Below, piece after piece: positions 18,530 through 28,800 of a stretch of DNA of 64,000 nucleotides. The stretch covers positions 1 through 64,000 of the forward strand of contig JAYTOP010000074.1 of NCBI GenBank assembly GCA_043747745.1, given 5' to 3'. This stretch comes from SZAS-103 sp043747745 (GTDB taxonomy: Bacteria; Pseudomonadota; Gammaproteobacteria; Xanthomonadales; Xanthomonadaceae). Position numbers and translations under genes: made by a program. The notes beneath the pieces are model-generated. The model did not search any database, was not told where the DNA came from, and saw nothing but the letters and a program-made list of their open reading frames with translations. How positions within the stretch are numbered: position 1 is the stretch's first letter; every line of letters starts with the position of its first letter.

Positions 18530-19435
18530 TCATGCAGTCGGATCGTTGCGACGCTCTTCGGCTTTCGCACGATCCCAGTATCCATCCTGATCTTCCAGCG
18601 ACAGCGTTGCGAGCGCGATGCCATCGACTTCGGCGAGCGCTTCCATGCTGCGGAAACGACGTTCGAACTTCGCATTCGCGCGACGCAGTGCGGTGCCGGC
18701 GTCTACTTTTGCATGGCGTGCGAGATTGACGCAGACGAACAGCAGATCGCCGATCTCGTCTTCCAGGCGCGCGTGTACGACCGCATCGCCAGGCGCTGCC
18801 GCAGCGGCTGCGAACTCGACACGGACTTCCTCGATTTCCTCGTGCAGCTTGGCGATGACCGGCGCGGGACCTGGCCAGTCGAAGCCGACGGTTGCCGCGC
18901 GCTTCTGCAATTTCAGCGCGCGTTGCCATTCCGGCAGCCCGCGCGCGATGCCGGCGAGTGCGCTGCTGTCTTCGACACCACCTTTCGCCTCGCGTTCGCC
19001 ACGCTTGTGCTCTTCCCAGTTGCGGGTCTGCGCCTTCGCGTCCGCGACATAGACATCGGCCGTCGCTCCCGGCATCCTGCCTCCCGCGACATTGGCACGT
19101 CCCTGTGCGGCAAACACATGCGGGTGCCTGTGTCGCATTTTCTCGGAGATGGTCGCGGCGACGTCCGCGAATGCAAAGTGCCCGGCCTCCTCCGCCATGC
19201 GTGCATGGAACACGACCTGCAGCAGCAGGTCGCCGAGTTCGTCGCGCAGGTCGTGCATGTCGCCGCGATCGATCGCGTCGGCGACCTCATACGCTTCCTC
19301 GATCGTGTACGGGGCGATCGTCGCGAACGTCTGCTGCAGATCCCACGGACAGCCATGTTCTGGATCGCGCAACCGCGCCATGATCGCAAGCAGCTCATCC
19401 ATCCCATGCGCGTCGTTGGGTAATGACTCAACCAT
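18530..19435 (-). CDS. mazG: Nucleoside triphosphate pyrophosphohydrolase MazG
   Basis: It hydrolyses (d)NTPs to monophosphates and pyrophosphate, cleaning the nucleotide pool and affecting ppGpp. The 301-residue product has two MazG domains. The first has RLRDPEHGCPWDLQQTFATIAPYTIEEAYEV and the metal-binding DELGDLLLQVVFHA. The second has LHEEIEEVRVEF and LEDEIGDLLFVCVNLAR. The start at 19435 overlaps cysQ by 8 bp; a longer start at 19486 is possible but adds non-family residues. It is part of the nudE-cysQ-mazG housecleaning run. Confidence 0.95.
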   Translation of the reverse strand: MVESLPNDAHGMDELLAIMARLRDPEHGCPWDLQQTFATIAPYTIEEAYEVADAIDRGDMHDLRDELGDLLLQVVFHARMAEEAGHFAFADVAATISEKMRHRHPHVFAAQGRANVAGGRMPGATADVYVADAKAQTRNWEEHKRGEREAKGGVEDSSALAGIARGLPEWQRALKLQKRAATVGFDWPGPAPVIAKLHEEIEEVRVEFAAAAAAPGDAVVHARLEDEIGDLLFVCVNLARHAKVDAGTALRRANAKFERRFRSMEALAEVDGIALATLSLEDQDGYWDRAKAEERRNDPTA

Positions 19436-20231
19436 CGACTGCTTCCTGATCGAGCCAACCACGCCACGGCAACCGCACATCGCCAAGCGCGATGAAATCC
19501 GGATTGAGCAGCGACTCCTTCGTGTTGTAGCGCAATGGCTCGCCGTCGAGCGTCAGCACCGCTCCACCAGCCACTTCCAGCACGCATTGCGCAGCGGCGG
19601 TATCCCATTCGGAGGTCGGGCCGAAACGCGGGTAAACATCGATGCGACCCTCGGCGATCCGGCAGAACTTCAGCGACGAACCCATGCCGATTTTCTCGGT
19701 CGCCCCCATTTTTTCCAATGCTGCCGCAGTGCGCGCATCCAGGTGCGAGCGGCTCGCCGCGACGCGCAACGGCGACGGTGCCGGCTGTTGCGTCGCCAAG
19801 GCGATGTCGGCCGTGCCGTCGCGCAGGAATGCGCCGACGTCGCGTTCGGCATGCACCAGGTAATCCAGCGCGGGCGCATACACCACGCCGAACACGGACG
19901 CATCGCCATCGATCAGCGCGATGTTGACGGTGAACTCACCATTCTTCTTGACGAACTCGCGCGTGCCATCGAGCGGATCGACGAGCCAGTAGCGCGACCA
20001 GCCCCTGCGCACGGCCCAGTCGATCGTGGCCGACTCCTCCGACAGCACCGGAATGGCGGGCGTCAGTGCAGCGAGCCCTGCGCAAATGATCCGGTGCGCC
20101 GCCATGTCCGCAGCGGTCAGCGGCGACGCGTCGGATTTGGATTCGACCTCGAAATCCTGCGCATAAACCTCCATGATCGCCGCGCCTGCATCGCGCGCAA
20201 TCCCGATGCACGCCTCGCGCAACGCACTCAT
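19428..20231 (-). CDS. cysQ: 3'(2'),5'-bisphosphate nucleotidase CysQ
   Basis: It removes the 3' phosphate of PAP (and PAPS), a by-product of sulfate assimilation, on the inner face of the membrane. The 267-residue inositol-monophosphatase-fold protein has SEES (about 68), DPLDGTREFVKKNGEFTVNIAL with the metal-binding D-P-L-D-G-T at about 87-92, and SEWDTAAAQCVLEVAGG near 210. ATG 20231 overlaps the nudE stop as ATGA. It provides a sulfur-metabolism link to the distant cysD gene, although nothing ties the two genetically. Confidence 0.95.
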   Translation of the reverse strand: MSALREACIGIARDAGAAIMEVYAQDFEVESKSDASPLTAADMAAHRIICAGLAALTPAIPVLSEESATIDWAVRRGWSRYWLVDPLDGTREFVKKNGEFTVNIALIDGDASVFGVVYAPALDYLVHAERDVGAFLRDGTADIALATQQPAPSPLRVAASRSHLDARTAAALEKMGATEKIGMGSSLKFCRIAEGRIDVYPRFGPTSEWDTAAAQCVLEVAGGAVLTLDGEPLRYNTKESLLNPDFIALGDVRLPWRGWLDQEAVDG

Positions 20232-20797
20232 GCCTGCGCTCCGCGCCGCGCGAGCAGTTCGCGCACGATGAACAATGCGGCCAGCGAGCGGCCTTCCGAA
20301 CAATCATCGCGCAACATCAACTCATGCAAATCGACAAGCTTCCATGGCACCACGTCAATCTCCTCGGGTTCGTCGCCGGGCAAGCGCTCGGGATACAGAT
20401 CTTCAGCCAGAATCAGATGCGTCACAAACTCCATGTAACTGGGCGCGAGCGCCAGCGGGCGCAACAACTGCAACCTGCGCGCACCGAATCCGGTCTCTTC
20501 CTTCAATTCGCGATTGGCGGCCTGCTCGGGCGTTTCCCCAGCGTCCATGCGCCCTTTCGGCAAGCCGAGTTCATAGCGATGCATGCCGCAGGCGTATTCG
20601 CGCACCAGCAGCACTGTATCGGGATCGGGCATCGCCGCGATGATCACCGAACCGGGGCCACGGCTACAGACACGACGGTAACGACGGCGCTCGCCATTGC
20701 TGAACTCCAGGTCGAGTTCCTCGACATGGCGCTCTCCTTCCTCGCGCGCATGCACGGCATGGATTTTCGGTAGTTCCTTGCTGGGCAAATCAACCAT
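20228..20797 (-). CDS. nudE: ADP compounds hydrolase NudE
   Basis: A 189-residue Nudix hydrolase that cleaves ADP-ribose, NADH and similar ADP compounds. The Nudix box is intact from GLPKGRMDAGETPE through RELKEETGFGA (about 94-116). The sequence following the box matches the NudE subgroup (LAPSYMEFVTHLILAEDLYPERLPGDEPEEIDVVPW). Start chosen at ATG 20797 (MVDLPSKELP) with a GGTGG-type ribosome site; a start at 20821 is possible. It overlaps the gspN-like gene by 8 bp and cysQ by 4 bp. Confidence 0.93.
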   Translation of the reverse strand: MVDLPSKELPKIHAVHAREEGERHVEELDLEFSNGERRRYRRVCSRGPGSVIIAAMPDPDTVLLVREYACGMHRYELGLPKGRMDAGETPEQAANRELKEETGFGARRLQLLRPLALAPSYMEFVTHLILAEDLYPERLPGDEPEEIDVVPWKLVDLHELMLRDDCSEGRSLAALFIVRELLARRGAQA

Positions 20798-21620
20798 GTC
20801 GTCGTTTCCACCACCATGCATCCTGGAGTACCAGCAGGCGGCTGCCATCCGGCTGCGCCTGCCCCAATCGGATCAATCCGTCCGCCAGTTGCGGATCGCG
20901 CGCTGCGATATGCAGCTCGATCCGGTAACCGATCAGATCGGCTTTCACGTGACCTGCGACCTGCATCGGGCCACCGCTGTCGCGGATGTCGCCAAGCACG
21001 ACGCCCGGGCGGTCGACATGAAAATCGACCAGCAGGTCGCCCAGATAATAAGGCAATCGCGTGCGCGGGCCGACCAGCGTCGCCTGCCGCCAGGATGCGC
21101 GGCCTGATACCGCAGCCGGTACGCCGTCGTCGAAACGTGCGTACTCGAGATCAAGATGCACGTTGCCGATCGGCAGCAGTTCTGCGCGCATGAAGATCGG
21201 GCGCAACGCATCGCCGACCAGATCGGCCCGCAATGCCGTCACGTCCAGCCTGTGCGGGCGTTGTTCGACGTGCATGTCCATGCGCTGGTTCTTCGGCATG
21301 TCGAAATGCAGGTCGGCGCGAAACGTTCCGCCAAGCGCACTGAGTGCATTTGCGTTCCAGCGCAGATGACCGAGTGCCCAATCGCCCCACCATGTGTGGT
21401 TCGAATCGCCATCCCACGCATCGCCATGGACGTCTTCGAGCACGACCGGATCGATCCATCCTTCCAGTACGTGGACCGCGAGCCACGCAGGCATGTGCAG
21501 ATACACTGCCGCCATCAACGTCGCGGACAGGATCAACAACAGCCAGACAGGACTGCGGCGCGAAGAGATCACGCGTGGCGCATGGACACGGGCAGGAATG
21601 GTCAGGATGATGGGGCGCAT
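20790..21620 (-). CDS. gspN: Type II secretion protein N-like (GspN)
   Basis: A 276-residue protein with one N-terminal membrane helix (about 25-45) and a periplasmic domain that fits the T2SSN family: LEDVHGDAWDG, WWGDWALGHLRWNANALSALGGTFRADLHF, and a beta-rich remainder. GspN is an accessory inner-membrane subunit of type II secretion. No other gsp genes are in the window, so it is detached from the main locus. It is the first gene of the minus-strand run toward nudE, cysQ and mazG, and its start is only 6 bp from the bioA start on the other strand. Confidence 0.75.
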   Translation of the reverse strand: MRPIILTIPARVHAPRVISSRRSPVWLLLILSATLMAAVYLHMPAWLAVHVLEGWIDPVVLEDVHGDAWDGDSNHTWWGDWALGHLRWNANALSALGGTFRADLHFDMPKNQRMDMHVEQRPHRLDVTALRADLVGDALRPIFMRAELLPIGNVHLDLEYARFDDGVPAAVSGRASWRQATLVGPRTRLPYYLGDLLVDFHVDRPGVVLGDIRDSGGPMQVAGHVKADLIGYRIELHIAARDPQLADGLIRLGQAQPDGSRLLVLQDAWWWKRRHG

Positions 21621-21626
21621 CGACGA

Positions 21627-23036
21627 ATGGGATCGTTCACCGCGATGTTAGCAGAGCCCACCAACCCGGCCAGCATCAACCAGGCCGGCATCAACCAGAA
21701 GTGGATCGCGCGCGATCTTGCGGTGCTGTGGCATCCGTGCACGCAGATGCACGACCACGAACGCGCGTTGCCGCTGATCCCGGTGCATTCGGCCGAAGGC
21801 GCGTGGATCACCGACATGGACGGCAAGCGTTACCTTGATGCGGTGTCGAGCTGGTGGACGTGCCTGTTCGGCCATCGCGACCCGCGCCTGGTCGCGGCGC
21901 TCAAGCAGCAACTCGACACGCTCGACCACGTTTTGCTCGCGGGCTTCGGCCACGCGCCCGCAATCGAACTCGCCGAAGCGCTGGTCGCAGTCGCGCCGCA
22001 GGGACTCGCAAAGGTGTTCTATGCCGACAATGGCTCGGCGGCTGTCGAAATCGCATTGAAGATGAGTTTCCATTTCCATCGCAACAGCGGCGACGCACGA
22101 CGCACGAAGTTCATCGCGCTGACCGGCGGCTATCACGGCGAAACGCTGGGGGCGCTGGCTGTGACCGATGTGCCGCTGTACCGCAAGACCTATGCACCAC
22201 TGCTGCTGGAACCGATCTTCGCGCCATCGCCGGATGCCTACCTGGCCGAGCCTGGCGAAGATGCCGAAGCCTGCGCGCTGCGCGCTGCCGATGCGTTGCG
22301 CGCATTGCTCGAAACGCATGGCGGCGATGCGTGCGCGATGATCCTCGAACCGCTGGTGCAATGCGCTGGCGGCATGCGCATGCACCATCCGCGTTATCTC
22401 GCCGAAGCGCGTCGCTTGTGCGACGCATACGGCGTGCTGCTCATCGCGGACGAGATTGCTGTCGGCTTCGGCCGCACCGGCACCTTGTTCGCCTGTGAAC
22501 AGGCGGATATCACTCCCGACTTCCTGCTGCTTTCCAAGGGCCTGACCGGCGGCATGCTGCCATTGTCTGCGGTGCTCACGACCGAGCGGGTGTACGCAGC
22601 GTTCTATGCCGAGCACAGCGCGCAGAAGGCTTTCCTGCATTCGCACAGCTATACCGGCAATCCGTTGGCATGCAGCGCCGCATTGGCCGTGCTGCGGGCT
22701 TTCGCACAGGAACCGATCATCGAGCGCAACCGCACGACCGCTGCGCGCATGGCGGCGCTTGCTGCACCGCTCGCCGCGCATCCGCATGTCGCGCAGGTGC
22801 GCCAGACCGGGATGATCCTCGCGATCGAACTCGCCGCCAATGCACGTGCACGCAACCCCTTCCCTGCATCCGAACGGCGCGGCCTGCGCGCGTATCGGAA
22901 AGCGCTATCGCGCGGCGTGCTGTTGCGACCGCTCGGCGACGTGCTGTACTGGATGCCGCCGTATTGCATCGGCGACGAGGACCTGTCGCTACTCGCTGAA
23001 GCGACCAGCGAGGCGATCCAGGCAGCGTCCGACTGA
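21627..23036 (+). CDS. bioA: Adenosylmethionine-8-amino-7-oxononanoate aminotransferase
   Basis: It transfers the SAM amino group to KAPA to give DAPA in biotin synthesis. The 469-residue class III PLP aminotransferase has the BioA-specific WIARDLAVLWHPCTQMHDHE at the N-terminus, DAVSSWWTCLFGHRDPRL, DNGSAAVEIALKM, the metal-like IADEIAVGFGRTG, and the PLP lysine in LLLSKGLTGGMLPLSAV (about 290). The start could be ATG 21627 or 21645; neither has a clear ribosome site. It is head-to-head with the gspN-like gene with almost no space, so its promoter lies inside that gene. Confidence 0.96.
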   Translation: MGSFTAMLAEPTNPASINQAGINQKWIARDLAVLWHPCTQMHDHERALPLIPVHSAEGAWITDMDGKRYLDAVSSWWTCLFGHRDPRLVAALKQQLDTLDHVLLAGFGHAPAIELAEALVAVAPQGLAKVFYADNGSAAVEIALKMSFHFHRNSGDARRTKFIALTGGYHGETLGALAVTDVPLYRKTYAPLLLEPIFAPSPDAYLAEPGEDAEACALRAADALRALLETHGGDACAMILEPLVQCAGGMRMHHPRYLAEARRLCDAYGVLLIADEIAVGFGRTGTLFACEQADITPDFLLLSKGLTGGMLPLSAVLTTERVYAAFYAEHSAQKAFLHSHSYTGNPLACSAALAVLRAFAQEPIIERNRTTAARMAALAAPLAAHPHVAQVRQTGMILAIELAANARARNPFPASERRGLRAYRKALSRGVLLRPLGDVLYWMPPYCIGDEDLSLLAEATSEAIQAASD

Positions 23037-23078
23037 TGCGCCGCATGGCAGTACCATCCGCTTGATCAGGCCATCCCA

Positions 23079-23828
23079 ATGAGAATCCCGCGCGTCCACC
23101 TGACCCAGTCGTTGCGCATCGGCGATTCGGTCGACTTGCCGAGCGCTGCCTGCGAACACCTGTTGCGCGTGTTGCGCCTGTCCGAAAACGCACCGCTGTT
23201 GTTATGCAACGACGACGGCATCGACTACCGCGCGACGCTGATCGATGTCGGCAAACGTGGCGCGCGCGCACGGATTCTCGACGCATCGCCGAACCACGCC
23301 GAATCGCCGCTGCGGGTCGTGCTGGCGCAGGCGCTCGCGCGCGGCGAGAAGATGGACTGGGTCATCCAGAAGGCGACCGAGCTCGGCGTCGCGGCGATCC
23401 AGCCGATCGTCACCGAGCGCACCGAGGTGCGGCTCGATGCCGAACGCGCGGGCCGTCGACTTGCGCACTGGCAAGCGGTCGCGGTAGCAGCCTGCGAACA
23501 GAGCGGACGTGCGCGGGTGCCGACGATTACCGAACTGACTCCCTTGGCGACGTATGCGGCAGGTGCCGACACCGACGCGATCCGGCTGGCACTCGACCCC
23601 GACGGCGGTTCACTGACGGATGCGTTGAACGGCAGCATCCTGCAGGACGCGACCGTGCCGATTCATCTGGTGATCGGTCCCGAAGGCGGACTGTCGGAAC
23701 GCGATCATGCGCAACTGCGCGTAGCGGGATTTCGTGGGGTGCGGCTCGGCCCGCGCATCCTGCGCACGGAAACCGCAGGACTCGCCGCGCTTGCGGCTTT
23801 GCAGGCGCTGGCCGGAGATTTTCGCTAG
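23079..23828 (+). CDS. rsmE: 16S rRNA m3U1498 methyltransferase
   Basis: It methylates N3 of U1498 in 16S rRNA with SAM, as part of a SPOUT-knot dimer. The 249-residue product has the N-terminal PUA-like domain (RIPRVHLTQSLRIGDSVDLP, HLLRVLRL) and the C-terminal SPOUT core with QALARGEKMDWVIQKATELGV, I-PIVTERTEVRL and the knot motif LVIGPEGGLSERD, followed by LGPRILRTETA. It starts 42 bp after the bioA stop on the same strand and converges on the chpC-like gene 44 bp on. Confidence 0.97.
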   Translation: MRIPRVHLTQSLRIGDSVDLPSAACEHLLRVLRLSENAPLLLCNDDGIDYRATLIDVGKRGARARILDASPNHAESPLRVVLAQALARGEKMDWVIQKATELGVAAIQPIVTERTEVRLDAERAGRRLAHWQAVAVAACEQSGRARVPTITELTPLATYAAGADTDAIRLALDPDGGSLTDALNGSILQDATVPIHLVIGPEGGLSERDHAQLRVAGFRGVRLGPRILRTETAGLAALAALQALAGDFR

Positions 23829-23872
23829 GCGGAATGTGCTTCAGGCCGGAGTTTCATCGCAGCCGGCTGTCG

Positions 23873-24355
23873 TCAGGCGGCGGCTTCCGCGTACAGCACC
23901 GCGACCAGCTGCGCCTCGACCGCCGCCAGATCCGGCACTGCGACCGCATCGTCGTTGAACAGGCCTTCGGTGTAGACGCCATCGGGCAGGTCTTCGTCGG
24001 CGTCGGACACCTCGACCAACGTGCTCTCGGAAATCGTGACCAGGCGCGGGAAGCCCTGGGTCAGCACCGCGAAATACGGCATCTTCGCGTGCCCGCCAAT
24101 TGCCTTGAGCACGGCCACTTTCGCGCCCAGCGCCGCTGCTTCCTGCGACCAGCCAACCAGCCGCGAATACGACATGATCGGCAGCGCCCAACCACGCCAG
24201 CGCACGCGACCGAGCACCCAGGACGGCGCATCGGCGACTGGTTCCGGATCGGAATAGGTGATGACCTCGGCAACCGATGCATTCGGCAGCAACAGCTTGC
24301 CGCCCGTGACCGAGATCAGCACGCCGCGGATGTCGTTGGCAACAGTGGCATTCAT
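23873..24355 (-). CDS. chpC: CheW-like adaptor at the end of the Pil-Chp cluster (ChpC-like)
   Basis: A 160-residue CheW-domain protein from ATG 24355; an in-frame TTG at 24430 would overlap the preceding gene and add 25 residues. Features: GVLISVTGGKLLLPNASVAEVI (about 10-31) and the CheW core WVLGRVRWRGWALPIMSY. It is the last gene of the pilG-to-chpC series, in the position of chpC in Pseudomonas, where it links additional inputs to the ChpA kinase. The assignment rests on domain and position. Confidence 0.82.
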   Translation of the reverse strand: MNATVANDIRGVLISVTGGKLLLPNASVAEVITYSDPEPVADAPSWVLGRVRWRGWALPIMSYSRLVGWSQEAAALGAKVAVLKAIGGHAKMPYFAVLTQGFPRLVTISESTLVEVSDADEDLPDGVYTEGLFNDDAVAVPDLAAVEAQLVAVLYAEAAA

Positions 24356-24404
24356 CGGGTCGTACTCGTCGAAGAAGTCTGCATGGGCGATCTTTCCATC
24401 AGGA

Positions 24405-25856
24405 TCAGGCAGCCCAGTTTGCTGCTGCAAGTTTGGCCAGGTCGGCAGGGGATCCTGCAGTCACGCCTGGCCCCTCAAGTGCACTGGATGCGGTTCCGTC
24501 GAAACAGGTCGAGGGTGTCTGCACCAGAACAAGCCCGCCGTTCGCAGCATGCGCACGCGCTGGCTGGACGACGCCGGCTTCGGCACCGCTGAGAACCACG
24601 ACCACCGTGCCCGCATCGTTCAACGCTGCGGCGATTCCCTGGGTGGCATCGGCAGCGCCCGCTTCAAACCACCAGCCACTGTCGCTGATGAGACCCAAGC
24701 CCTTGCCGATCACGCCGACAGCGCTGGGCTTGGCGAGTTCGCCGGGTTTGGCCAGGTACACCGGGAGATTGGTTGCCTTGGCCAACTGCTGCGCAAGCCG
24801 ATCGTGCTTGCCAGCGTCAAGATGCTGCCAGAGCAGGACCGGAACCGGCAGGTTCGACGGCAACGCACCAAGGAACTGGCGCACTGCGTCGGGACCGCCC
24901 AGTCCGGCAATGATGGCGATCAATCCCCGGGTAGTTGAAGTTGCAGCAGCAACAACAGGAGCGACAGGAGCGACAGCGGCCGCTGCTGTCACCTCGGCTT
25001 CGGCATCCTCCAGCGGGGCCAATTCAAGATGGCTGACGTCGATACTGACTTCCGGTTCAACCGATCGTACTGCACGCGGCGCGGACAGGTCGGCCTCCAT
25101 ATCCAGCAGGGAGAGGCTCGAAGCGGGGTCGCTGGCGGCGGCTGGCGAGGCAGTTTCGACAGGTGCTGCACTGGTCTGCTTGTCGGCATCGACGGAGCCC
25201 GCATCATCATCGGCATGCGCGCGCAGCAAGTCGTCCAGGGCCAGCGCTGGAGGATGCGCTTCGCTCTCGGATTCTTGATGGCGACGTTCGGACTCGAAAC
25301 TTGCGCTCAGGGCCGCGAAGTCTGCGTCGTCGACCAGCGATAACGTGAGAGCCTCGGACGAATCGGCAGTTGCAGCGCGCTCATCGGCTTCGGGTTCGGC
25401 AACATCGGTTGCGAACGACAAGCCGGAATCGGCATCGTGCAGATCCAGTCCTTCGGCGTCCGAGACGGACGGCTGCGGTAACCGTTCGGCATCCGGACTC
25501 ACCGGCGGCAGCACGTCGTCGCGACCAAGCACCTTCGCAGCCAGATGACGCGCCCAGCGCGCGAGATCCCATCCGCTCAGGCGTCGGGTCACATCCGCAT
25601 CGTCGAACACGACAGTCGCGTCAGGATCGTCGAACAAGGGTTGCCACCGCTCGAGTCCGGCAGCATCGGTGCTTTCATCCATGCTCACCAGCCAGACATC
25701 GGGCTGCTGTTCGCGGATCTGCGCAGGATCGAGCTGGTCGAAATCGCCGACTGCGAGTGTGTGTGCGCCCAGTTCATCGAGCGCATTTTGCAGTTGTTGC
25801 TGGGCATCGCCGGGGCGACCCAGTACAACGACGCGGGGGGCGTTGGGATCAGCCAT
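24405..25856 (-). CDS. chpB: CheB-like protein of the Pil-Chp cluster with degenerate active site
   Basis: A 483-residue protein. N-terminal residues 1-100 resemble a receiver-like fold (PRVVVLGRPGD) without the standard phosphorylation site. Residues about 110-310 are an acidic, low-complexity linker. The C-terminal 170 residues align with the CheB methylesterase core: IAIIAGLGGPDAV, PVPVLLWQHLDAGKHD and VVVLSGAEAGVV. In active CheB these are A-S-T-G-G, the catalytic His, and T-G-M-G-x-D-G. Here the Ser and Asp are missing while the His remains, so methylesterase activity is not expected. Its position between chpA and chpC matches chpB. It overlaps chpA by 8 bp. Confidence 0.8.
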   Translation of the reverse strand: MADPNAPRVVVLGRPGDAQQQLQNALDELGAHTLAVGDFDQLDPAQIREQQPDVWLVSMDESTDAAGLERWQPLFDDPDATVVFDDADVTRRLSGWDLARWARHLAAKVLGRDDVLPPVSPDAERLPQPSVSDAEGLDLHDADSGLSFATDVAEPEADERAATADSSEALTLSLVDDADFAALSASFESERRHQESESEAHPPALALDDLLRAHADDDAGSVDADKQTSAAPVETASPAAASDPASSLSLLDMEADLSAPRAVRSVEPEVSIDVSHLELAPLEDAEAEVTAAAAVAPVAPVVAAATSTTRGLIAIIAGLGGPDAVRQFLGALPSNLPVPVLLWQHLDAGKHDRLAQQLAKATNLPVYLAKPGELAKPSAVGVIGKGLGLISDSGWWFEAGAADATQGIAAALNDAGTVVVVLSGAEAGVVQPARAHAANGGLVLVQTPSTCFDGTASSALEGPGVTAGSPADLAKLAAANWAA

Positions 25857-28800
25857 CGTTATGCACCGGAGCGAGCAGTTCAAACACGTTGCGCATCAAT
25901 TCGGCTTCCTGATAGGGCTTGCCAAGATAGCGGTTCACGCCGATTTCAAATGCGCGCTGGCGATGCTTGTCGCCGGTACGCGACGTGATCATCACGATCG
26001 GCACGTCGCGCAGTCGCGGGTCGTTGCGCATGTGGGTGGCGAGTTCGTAACCGTCCATACGCGGCATTTCGATGTCCAGCAGCATCAGGTCCGGCACGCG
26101 ATCGACCATTTTTTCGATCGCGTCCACACCGTCCTTCGCAGCCAGAACCTCCATGTTGTTGCGCTCGAGCACGCGACCGGTGACCTTGCGCATCGTGATC
26201 GAGTCGTCGACCACCATGACCAGCGGCACTTTGCGGACTTCCTGCTCGGGTACAACCTCCACATCCTCCAGAAGCACTTGAGCGGCCGCACGTCTTACCA
26301 GAGGCACAACGTCGAGGATCACCATGACCCCGCCGTCGCCCATGATGGTCGCGCCGAAAATGCCCGGAATCGAGCTGACCTGCGGACCGACCGGCTTCAC
26401 CACGATCTCGCGGCTGCCCATGACCTCGTCGACGCAGATCGCAGCGCGTATGTCGCCGGAACGCGAGAGCAACAGCGGCATTTGCAAGCTGGTCTGCGCC
26501 TTCGCCGGTGCACTGCCGAGCAGACGTCCCAGATCGTGGATGTCGTACTCTTCGCCGGCGTAAACATAGACCGGTCGCTCGGAGGCGAGCTGCTTTTCGA
26601 GTTCTGCGCGTGCGATGCGACCCACGCCCTGCACCGAGGAAATCGGCACCGCGAAGCTGGTCTCGCCGATCTTGACCAATGCCGCTTGCGTCACCGCCAG
26701 GGTGAATGGCAAGCGGATCGTGAACTGGCTGCCCTTGCCGGCGGTGGAATTGAGTTGCAACGAACCGCCGAGCTGGCGGATCTCGTTGTGCACCACATCC
26801 ATGCCGACGCCGCGACCAGCGAGACGGCTGACGCTTTCGGCAGTCGAGAATCCACTCTCGAGGATGAATGCATACAACGTGGTGTCGCCGACTTCAGCGT
26901 CCGCCTTGAGCAGGCCGCGATCGATCGCCTTGCGACGGATCGCGTCGCGGTCCAGTCCACGACCATCGTCGGAGACCAGCATCACCACTTCCGACCCTTC
27001 GCGATGCACGCTGACCGTGACCGTGCCTTCGTCGTTCTTGCCCGCTGCGCGGCGTACGTCCGGCGCTTCCAGGCCATGCACGGCCGCGTTGCGCAGCATG
27101 TGTTCCAGCGGCGCGGTCATGCGGTCGAGCACGTTGCGATCCATCTCGCCCTGCGCACCCTCGACCTTGAGCTGGATCTGCTTGCCGGTTTCGGACGCAG
27201 TCTGACGGACAACACGGCGCAGGCGCGGCACCAGTGCATCGAACGGCACCATGCGCGTGCGCATCAGGCCGTCCTGGAGTTCCGAACTCACCCGCGACTG
27301 CTGCAACAGCAAGGTTTCGTACTGGCGGGTCACATCGTCCAGCGACACATGCAAGCTGGTCATGTCGGCTGCGGACTCGGCCAAAGCACGGGTCAGCTGC
27401 TGCTGGGTCGAGAAGCGATCGAGCTCAAGCGGATCGAAAGTTTCCTCACCATCGTCGGCACGCTGGTAACGCGCGCTGATCTGCGCCTCGGTCTCGATCT
27501 CGAGCTTGCGCAACTGCGTCCGCAAACGCGTAGTGGTTTGTTCGAGTTCGTCGAGGTGGGTGCGGAAGCTGCCCAGTTGTTGTTCGAGGCGAGCGCGGTA
27601 GATTGCGACCTCGCCCGCGTAGTTCACCAGGCGATCGAGCAGATCGGCGCGGATGCGCACCTGTTCCTGCGGCGCGCGCACACCAATGTCGTCGTCGTCA
27701 TCGAACGCGGCTTCGACCGGCACCGACAACGGCCTGAGCGCGTGCTTGCTGCGCGCTGGTTGGGCACTGGCAGGCTGGACTGTTTCGACAGCCTCTGAAG
27801 CCGCAGCGGTCTCGGTCGCCTCGACCGGTGTCGCAGCTTCGAGCGGCGTGGCAGCTACGAGCGGTGTGGCTGCTTCGACTGGTTCCGCCGTGTCGATCGG
27901 CGCAGAAACCTCGATGGGTGCCGGGGCTTCATACGGCATCGCAACTGGCACAACCGCTGGCGTCCGAACAACTTCGCCACGAGCAAGCGCGGTGAACTCG
28001 GCAATGAGCTGCTCGGGCAACGCGACCGATTGATGCTGCTGAACACGCGACAGCATGCCATGCAGGCGATCGAAACCATGCTCCAGGATGCCCAAACCAT
28101 GTACGCCGAGTTCCAGGCGCAACTCAGCCGCAGATTCGAGCAGCGACTCCATCGCATGCGCGAGCTCGCCCATCGACATCATGCCGCACATCCGCGCACC
28201 GCCCTTCAGCGTGTGCAGGTCGCGTTGCAGCCCGACCACCGGCTCGCGTTCCGACGGTACTTCGCGCAGGCGCGTGAGCAGACCATCGGAATGGTCGAGG
28301 ATATCGGTGGTTTCCTCGATGAAGATATCCAGAAGCTCCGGATCGATGTCGGACAGGTCCAGAGGTTCGTCCGGATCAGCCTCGACGACACTCGGCACAT
28401 ACACGTAGCTCGGCTTCGACGCCGGAACGTCCACAGTGAGCGGCTGCACACCTGCGGCCTCTGCTACGACGGACTCTTCGCCAGCAATCTCCTCGATATC
28501 GGCATCTTGCGCGGCCTGCGCGACTTCCGCTCCCAGAGCCTCTGTTTCGGCACGCTCGGTGGCAGCATGTTCGACGGCCACGCGTTCGGCTTCCGCATGC
28601 TCCTCGACATCCATTCGCTCGTATTCGAGCCGTTCGGCCTCGGCAGCGACACGTTCGGCTTCGAGATGCTCTGCTTCAGCATGTTCAGCGGCAACGCGCT
28701 CGGCTTCGAGACGCTCCGCATCAGCATGTTCAGAGGCAACGCGTTCGGCTTCGAGACGCTCCGCTTCACCATGTTCAGCGGCAACGCGCTCGGCCTCAAG

